64,000 bases of DNA from a virus: the IMG/VR virus record IMGVR_UViG_3300042367_000228, positions 1 to 64,000 of that record; one strand, 5' to 3'. The notes beneath the pieces were generated by a model that made no database searches, was not told the origin of the DNA, and saw nothing but the letters and a program-made list of their open reading frames with translations. The translations under genes and the position numbers were made by a program. The number at the start of each line of letters is the position of its first letter. Position 1 is the stretch's first letter. Below, piece by piece: positions 60,217 through 64,000 of the stretch.

Positions 60217-61665
60217 TTATACTCCATAAACTGCTTTTGTAGGAAAAGGTACTGTATCAAACAATCCTAATTGACCTAGATTATTATAACCACAAGTCCA
60301 TAATGTTCCGTCTGTTTTGATCGATGCTGTATGAATATTTCCGCAAACAACTTGACTCCAGTTACTTAAAGTCCCAACTTGCGTCGGGCTAAGTCTCTGC
60401 GTTAAATCAGATAACCCTAGTTGACAGTTACTATTGGCACCCCAAGTCCATAATGTCCCGTCTGTTTTGATCGCTGCTGTATGATACTGACCGCAAGAAA
60501 CTTTACTCCAGTTAGATAAAGTTCCGACTTGTACTGGACTCAATCTATTAGCTGTATCAGATAATCCTAAGTTACCAAAAAAATTATAACCACAAGTCCA
60601 TAATGTTCCGTCTGTTTTTATTGCTGCTGTATGATGCCGTCCGCTAGCAACTTGACTCCAGTCGGATAGCGTACCGACTTGTACTGGGCTTGATCTATTA
60701 ACTGCGTTAGCTAACCCTAATTGACCGCTAGAATTCTGCCCCCAACTCCATAATGTTCCGTCTGTTTTAATCGCTGTTGTATAATATCTCCCACCAGAAA
60801 CTTGACTCCAGCTGGATAGCGTGCCAACTTGTACTGGACTCGATCTATTCGTTAAATCAGATAATCCTAATTGACCTTGATCATTTGCACCCCAGGACCA
60901 TAATGTTCCATTTGTTTTGATCGCTGCTACATAATGCTGACCGCAAGCAACTTGGTTCCAGTCGGATAGCGTACCAACTTGCGTTGGTCTTAATCTATTT
61001 GTTAAATCAGATAATCCTAATTGACCATAACCATTATAACCGCAAGTCCATAATGTTCCGTCTGTTCTAATTGCTGCTGTATGTTGAACTCCACCAGCAA
61101 CTCGGTTCCAGTTGGATAGCGTACCAACTTGTACTGGGCTTGATCTATTAACTGCGTCAGATAACCCTAATTGGCCAGAAACGTTATAACCCCAAGTCCA
61201 TAATGTTCCGTTTGTCTTAATCGATGCTGTATGAGACTCTGCTCGAGAGATTTTACTCCAGTTAGATAAAGTCCCAACTTGTATCATAATAGATTTAGAT
61301 GTAGTAATAGCTTGCGCCCACGCAGCAGTTTGTGGAGTATTTTCTAAAGCACCGAAGGCTCCCCGAATATACGTTTGTGAAGTATTAGCTCTATTGGAAA
61401 ATATTATTGCGCTTGGTAATACAGCAACTATATCAGCAAAATTATCTAAATCAAGTTTTGGAAGATTTAATACTGCATTACCAGCATTAAATGCATTACC
61501 TACATTTAACGCGTAATATCCAGAAGAACTAATATTATTTTGACCAAATACAACAGTTTTTCTACTAGAAATATTTAACGTTTCTATTGGAAAATAATTT
61601 ATATCATTTGCATTAATATAAGTATAATCTAAATCAACAGAATTTAGTTTATAATTAGAACTCAT
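60217..61665 (-). CDS. RCC1-repeat protein with a non-repeat N-terminal domain (482 aa)
   Basis: Residues 1-130 are a separate beta-rich domain (VDLDYTYINANDINYFPI, NISSSGYYALNVGNAF) that may attach the protein to the virion. Residues 135-482 are seven RCC1 repeats (WTWGYNVSG, WTCGYNGYG, WSWGANDQG, WSWGQNSSG, WTCGYNFFG, WTWGANSNC, WTCGYNNLG), a complete propeller. Several repeats use Cys in place of Trp in the WTWG core. It overlaps the upstream gene by 4 bases (ATGA). Confidence 0.88.
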   Translation of the reverse strand: MSSNYKLNSVDLDYTYINANDINYFPIETLNISSRKTVVFGQNNISSSGYYALNVGNAFNAGNAVLNLPKLDLDNFADIVAVLPSAIIFSNRANTSQTYIRGAFGALENTPQTAAWAQAITTSKSIMIQVGTLSNWSKISRAESHTASIKTNGTLWTWGYNVSGQLGLSDAVNRSSPVQVGTLSNWNRVAGGVQHTAAIRTDGTLWTCGYNGYGQLGLSDLTNRLRPTQVGTLSDWNQVACGQHYVAAIKTNGTLWSWGANDQGQLGLSDLTNRSSPVQVGTLSSWSQVSGGRYYTTAIKTDGTLWSWGQNSSGQLGLANAVNRSSPVQVGTLSDWSQVASGRHHTAAIKTDGTLWTCGYNFFGNLGLSDTANRLSPVQVGTLSNWSKVSCGQYHTAAIKTDGTLWTWGANSNCQLGLSDLTQRLSPTQVGTLSNWSQVVCGNIHTASIKTDGTLWTCGYNNLGQLGLFDTVPFPTKAVYGV

Positions 61666-64000
61666 TTAAATATCACTCCTGCTGAATAATTTTTAACTTC
61701 TACTTTAACAGCAGTATTTATCAATCCAATTCTAACTGGGCTACTTTTATTTGCTGTATCTCCTGTTCCTAATGCGCCATATTGATTATTACCTAATGCC
61801 CATATACTTCCATCTGTTTTTGTAAATAAAGTTGAATCTAAATTTGTAGAAACTGAATTCCAAGTATCTCCAGTAACTGATTTTTTTACTATGTTAGTAT
61901 AAATTGTATAATCACCTAAGTTGCCAGAAGTATTCATACCCCAAGTCCATAATGTCCCGTCTGTTTTGATCGATGCTGTATGATATTGGCCACCGGCAAC
62001 TTGACTCCAGTTAGATAGCGTGCCAACTTGTACTGGACTTGATCTATTTGTTTGATCAGATAATCCTAATGTACCGTATTGATTATTACCCCAAATCCAT
62101 AATGCGCCTGCCGAATTAATCGCTGCTGTATAATAATAGCCACCGGAAATCTGACTCCAGTTAGATAGCGTGCCAACTTGTACTGGGCTCAATCTATCGG
62201 TTGTATCAGATAATCCTAATTGACCACTATTGTTGGACCCCCAAACCCATAACGTTCCGTCTGTTTTAATCGCTGCTGTATGCCTCCACCCGCAAGCAAC
62301 TTTACTCCAGTTAGATAACGCGCCAACTTGTACTGGACTATATCTATGAGTTTGATTAGATAACCCTAGTTGGCCATTAGAATTTAAACCCCAAGACCAT
62401 AATGTTCCATCCGTTTTAATCGATGTCATATTATAATACCCGCAAGCAATTTTACTCCAGTTTGATAGCGCACCAACTTGTACTGGGCTCGATCTATCGG
62501 TTGTATCAGATAATCCTAAGCAACCATAACCGTTATACCCCCAAGACCATAATGTTCCATCTGTCTTGAGTGCTGCTTTGTATTGGCCTATCCCAGCAAC
62601 TTGACTCCAGTTAGATGCAGTACCAACTTGCGTTGGGCTTGATCTATGAGTTAAATCTCCTAATCCTAATGCACCATAAATACTGTTCCGACCCCAACTC
62701 CATAATGTTCCGTCTGTCTTAACAGATACTGTATGATCATATCCAGCAACAATTTGACTCCAGTTACTTAAAGCTCCAACTTGTACTGGGCTTGATCTAG
62801 TTGCAGTATCCCCTAATCCTAATTGTCCGGAACTATTTAAACCGCAGGACCACAACGTTCCATCTGCCTTGATTGCTGCTGTATGTTGATATCCACCACA
62901 AGCAACTTTACTCCAGTTAGATGCAGTTCCAACTTGTACTGGGCTATATTTATGGGCTTGTCCATCCGGAAAATAGCTCGTATTATATCTACCAGCTTCC
63001 CATATATCATTAGTTGTATTGACTATCCATATGTTAGTATCATCCATACTAGCAGTAGATATTGATATACTGCCTATTTGTACCGGACTACTTCTATGAG
63101 TTTGATCTGATAATCCTAGCTGACCATAATCGTTTTTACCAAATACATATCCACCGTAACTATTATCTACTAACATTGCTCCATAATCTGAACAATACAC
63201 TTTAGTCCAATCGCTACGAGTTCCAATTTGAACTAAACTTGAACGATAAGTTGTATCTGATATGCCTAATTGACCATAAGAATTATTACCTACAGACCAA
63301 GCTGTACCGTTAGTTTTAATTCCAACAAAATGATTTCTACCAACATCAAATGTATTCCAAGTAGATGTATAATCGCTCCAAGGTATATCTAACAATAAAC
63401 CTTCCGGATATATATTACTGTTAACATCTAAACAAAAAATATCATTATTACTTGCGGCAATTTGTTTGTATGCTCTAGAAGTTGCTTTAATAGGGAAAGT
63501 TGAAATTGGAATATAATTAATTCCTAATTGACCCCAACTATTATTACCCCAAGTCCATAATGTATTATCTGTCTTAAGTGCTGCTGTATGATAAATTCCG
63601 CAAGCAACTTTACTCCAGTTACTTAAAGTTCCAACTTGTACTGGACTTGATCTATGAGTTAAATCAGATAACCCTAATTGTCCGGCAGAATTTAAACCCC
63701 AAGTCCATAATGTACTATCTGTTTTAATTGCTGCTGTTTGATAATATCCGCAAGCAACTTGACTCCAGTTTGATAGCGCACCAACTTGTACTGGGCTCGA
63801 TCTATCGGTTGTATTAGATAATCCTAGTTGACCTCGATTATTAAAACCCCAAGTCCATAATGTCCCGTCTGTCTTAATTGCTGCTGTATGATAGGGTCCG
63901 GCAGCAACTTTACTCCAGTTACTTAAAGCTCCAACTTGTACTGGGCTATATCTATCTGTTATATTAGATAATCCTAATTGACCACTATTGTTGGACCCCC
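61662..64000 (-). CDS. RCC1-repeat protein, 5' end outside the window
   Basis: The frame is open from the stop at 61662 to the window end at 64000, at least 778 codons. A TTG at 63395 could be mistaken for a start, but the same frame continues upstream through more RCC1 blades (such as LWTWGNNSWGQLG and LWTWGLNSAGQLG), so the real start lies beyond 64000. About 14 or more blades are seen, with a non-repeat break near 63360-63520 (KATSRAYKQIAASNNDIFCL) that may separate two propellers. It is the first of the four RCC1 genes seen in the transcript. Confidence 0.88.
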   Translation of the reverse strand, partial: GSNNSGQLGLSNITDRYSPVQVGALSNWSKVAAGPYHTAAIKTDGTLWTWGFNNRGQLGLSNTTDRSSPVQVGALSNWSQVACGYYQTAAIKTDSTLWTWGLNSAGQLGLSDLTHRSSPVQVGTLSNWSKVACGIYHTAALKTDNTLWTWGNNSWGQLGINYIPISTFPIKATSRAYKQIAASNNDIFCLDVNSNIYPEGLLLDIPWSDYTSTWNTFDVGRNHFVGIKTNGTAWSVGNNSYGQLGISDTTYRSSLVQIGTRSDWTKVYCSDYGAMLVDNSYGGYVFGKNDYGQLGLSDQTHRSSPVQIGSISISTASMDDTNIWIVNTTNDIWEAGRYNTSYFPDGQAHKYSPVQVGTASNWSKVACGGYQHTAAIKADGTLWSCGLNSSGQLGLGDTATRSSPVQVGALSNWSQIVAGYDHTVSVKTDGTLWSWGRNSIYGALGLGDLTHRSSPTQVGTASNWSQVAGIGQYKAALKTDGTLWSWGYNGYGCLGLSDTTDRSSPVQVGALSNWSKIACGYYNMTSIKTDGTLWSWGLNSNGQLGLSNQTHRYSPVQVGALSNWSKVACGWRHTAAIKTDGTLWVWGSNNSGQLGLSDTTDRLSPVQVGTLSNWSQISGGYYYTAAINSAGALWIWGNNQYGTLGLSDQTNRSSPVQVGTLSNWSQVAGGQYHTASIKTDGTLWTWGMNTSGNLGDYTIYTNIVKKSVTGDTWNSVSTNLDSTLFTKTDGSIWALGNNQYGALGTGDTANKSSPVRIGLINTAVKVEVKNYSAGVIFK

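Noticed and set aside
63395-63397. TTG as the start of the last RCC1 gene
   Set aside because: The same frame continues upstream with complete RCC1 blades to the end of the window, and no ribosome site precedes the TTG.
56153-64000. CRISPR or CRISPR-like array
   Set aside because: The repeated DNA has about 150-base period and encodes protein repeats on one strand; there are no short palindromic repeats with unique spacers.

Overview
This window is a piece of a T4-like myovirus genome: Caudoviricetes with a contractile tail, AT-rich, with gene families closest in character to marine or freshwater relatives of T4 such as cyanophages and pelagiphages. The evidence is a tightly overlapping minus-strand gene set with recognisable T4 counterparts: helicase gp41, primase gp61, UvsW, UvsY, UvsX, ssDNA-binding gp32, terminase gp17 and gp16, head completion gp4, tail tube gp19, tail sheath gp18, dNMP kinase, and neck/tail completion proteins gp13, gp14 and gp15. 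The host cannot be read from the sequence. I see no tRNA genes, CRISPR array, integrase or insertion sequence. The portal/prohead/capsid block (gp20-gp23) and the main DNA polymerase are outside the window. 

Layout. 1-1048: repeat-rich, hairpin-rich non-coding DNA with one small plus-strand gene. 1049-3168: two genes with T4-internal-protein-like leaders. 3204-5590: primosome (gp61-gp41). 5622-9116: a virion-type beta protein, small conserved phage genes and a miniature DnaE-like protein. 9113-16531: recombination block uvsW (with an intein), a 404-aa unknown, uvsY, a small gene, uvsX, a GIY-YIG homing endonuclease and gp32 with a structured leader. 16724-20962: two peptidoglycan-binding paralogues and a large 775-aa protein. 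20974-28198: packaging and tail block, with TerL split into two genes by a trans-splicing-type intein and a second GIY-YIG endonuclease. 28210-36130: sheath, dNMP kinase and neck/tail completion, with gp14, gp15 and a Nudix gene on the plus strand. 36556-48152: tail-fibre/adhesin block (beta-helix, LamG and repetitive fibre proteins). 48183-55448: glycan/sulfate modification cassette (APS kinase-like, glycosyltransferases, methyltransferases, sulfotransferase). 55512-64000: a fibre-assembly-type protein and four consecutive RCC1 beta-propeller genes, the last one running off the window. 

How they work together. Replication and recombination (gp61/gp41, gp32, UvsX/UvsY/UvsW) supply the concatemeric DNA that gp16/gp17 package. 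gp4, gp13, gp14 and gp15 finish heads and tails, gp18/gp19 build the contractile tail, and the fibre, LamG and RCC1 proteins are the likely host-contact surface. The adjacent glycosyl-, methyl- and sulfotransferases could modify either those surface proteins or the host envelope. Mobile elements target the most conserved genes: the uvsW P-loop, terL, and the gp32-uvsX junction. A recurring ATAAATA motif before structural genes resembles the T4 late promoter. 

Most notable observations: (1) a fractured TerL gene with a short N-intein, a separate C-intein gene and a GIY-YIG homing endonuclease between them; (2) a >7.8 kb array of RCC1 propeller genes; (3) a possible phage-encoded PAPS-forming and sulfotransferase pair in a glycan cassette with its own sigma-70-like promoter; (4) a set of proteins with capsid-targeting-like leaders; (5) a gp32 leader with mutually exclusive hairpins over the ribosome site; (6) duplicated uvsX start codons flanking a homing endonuclease.
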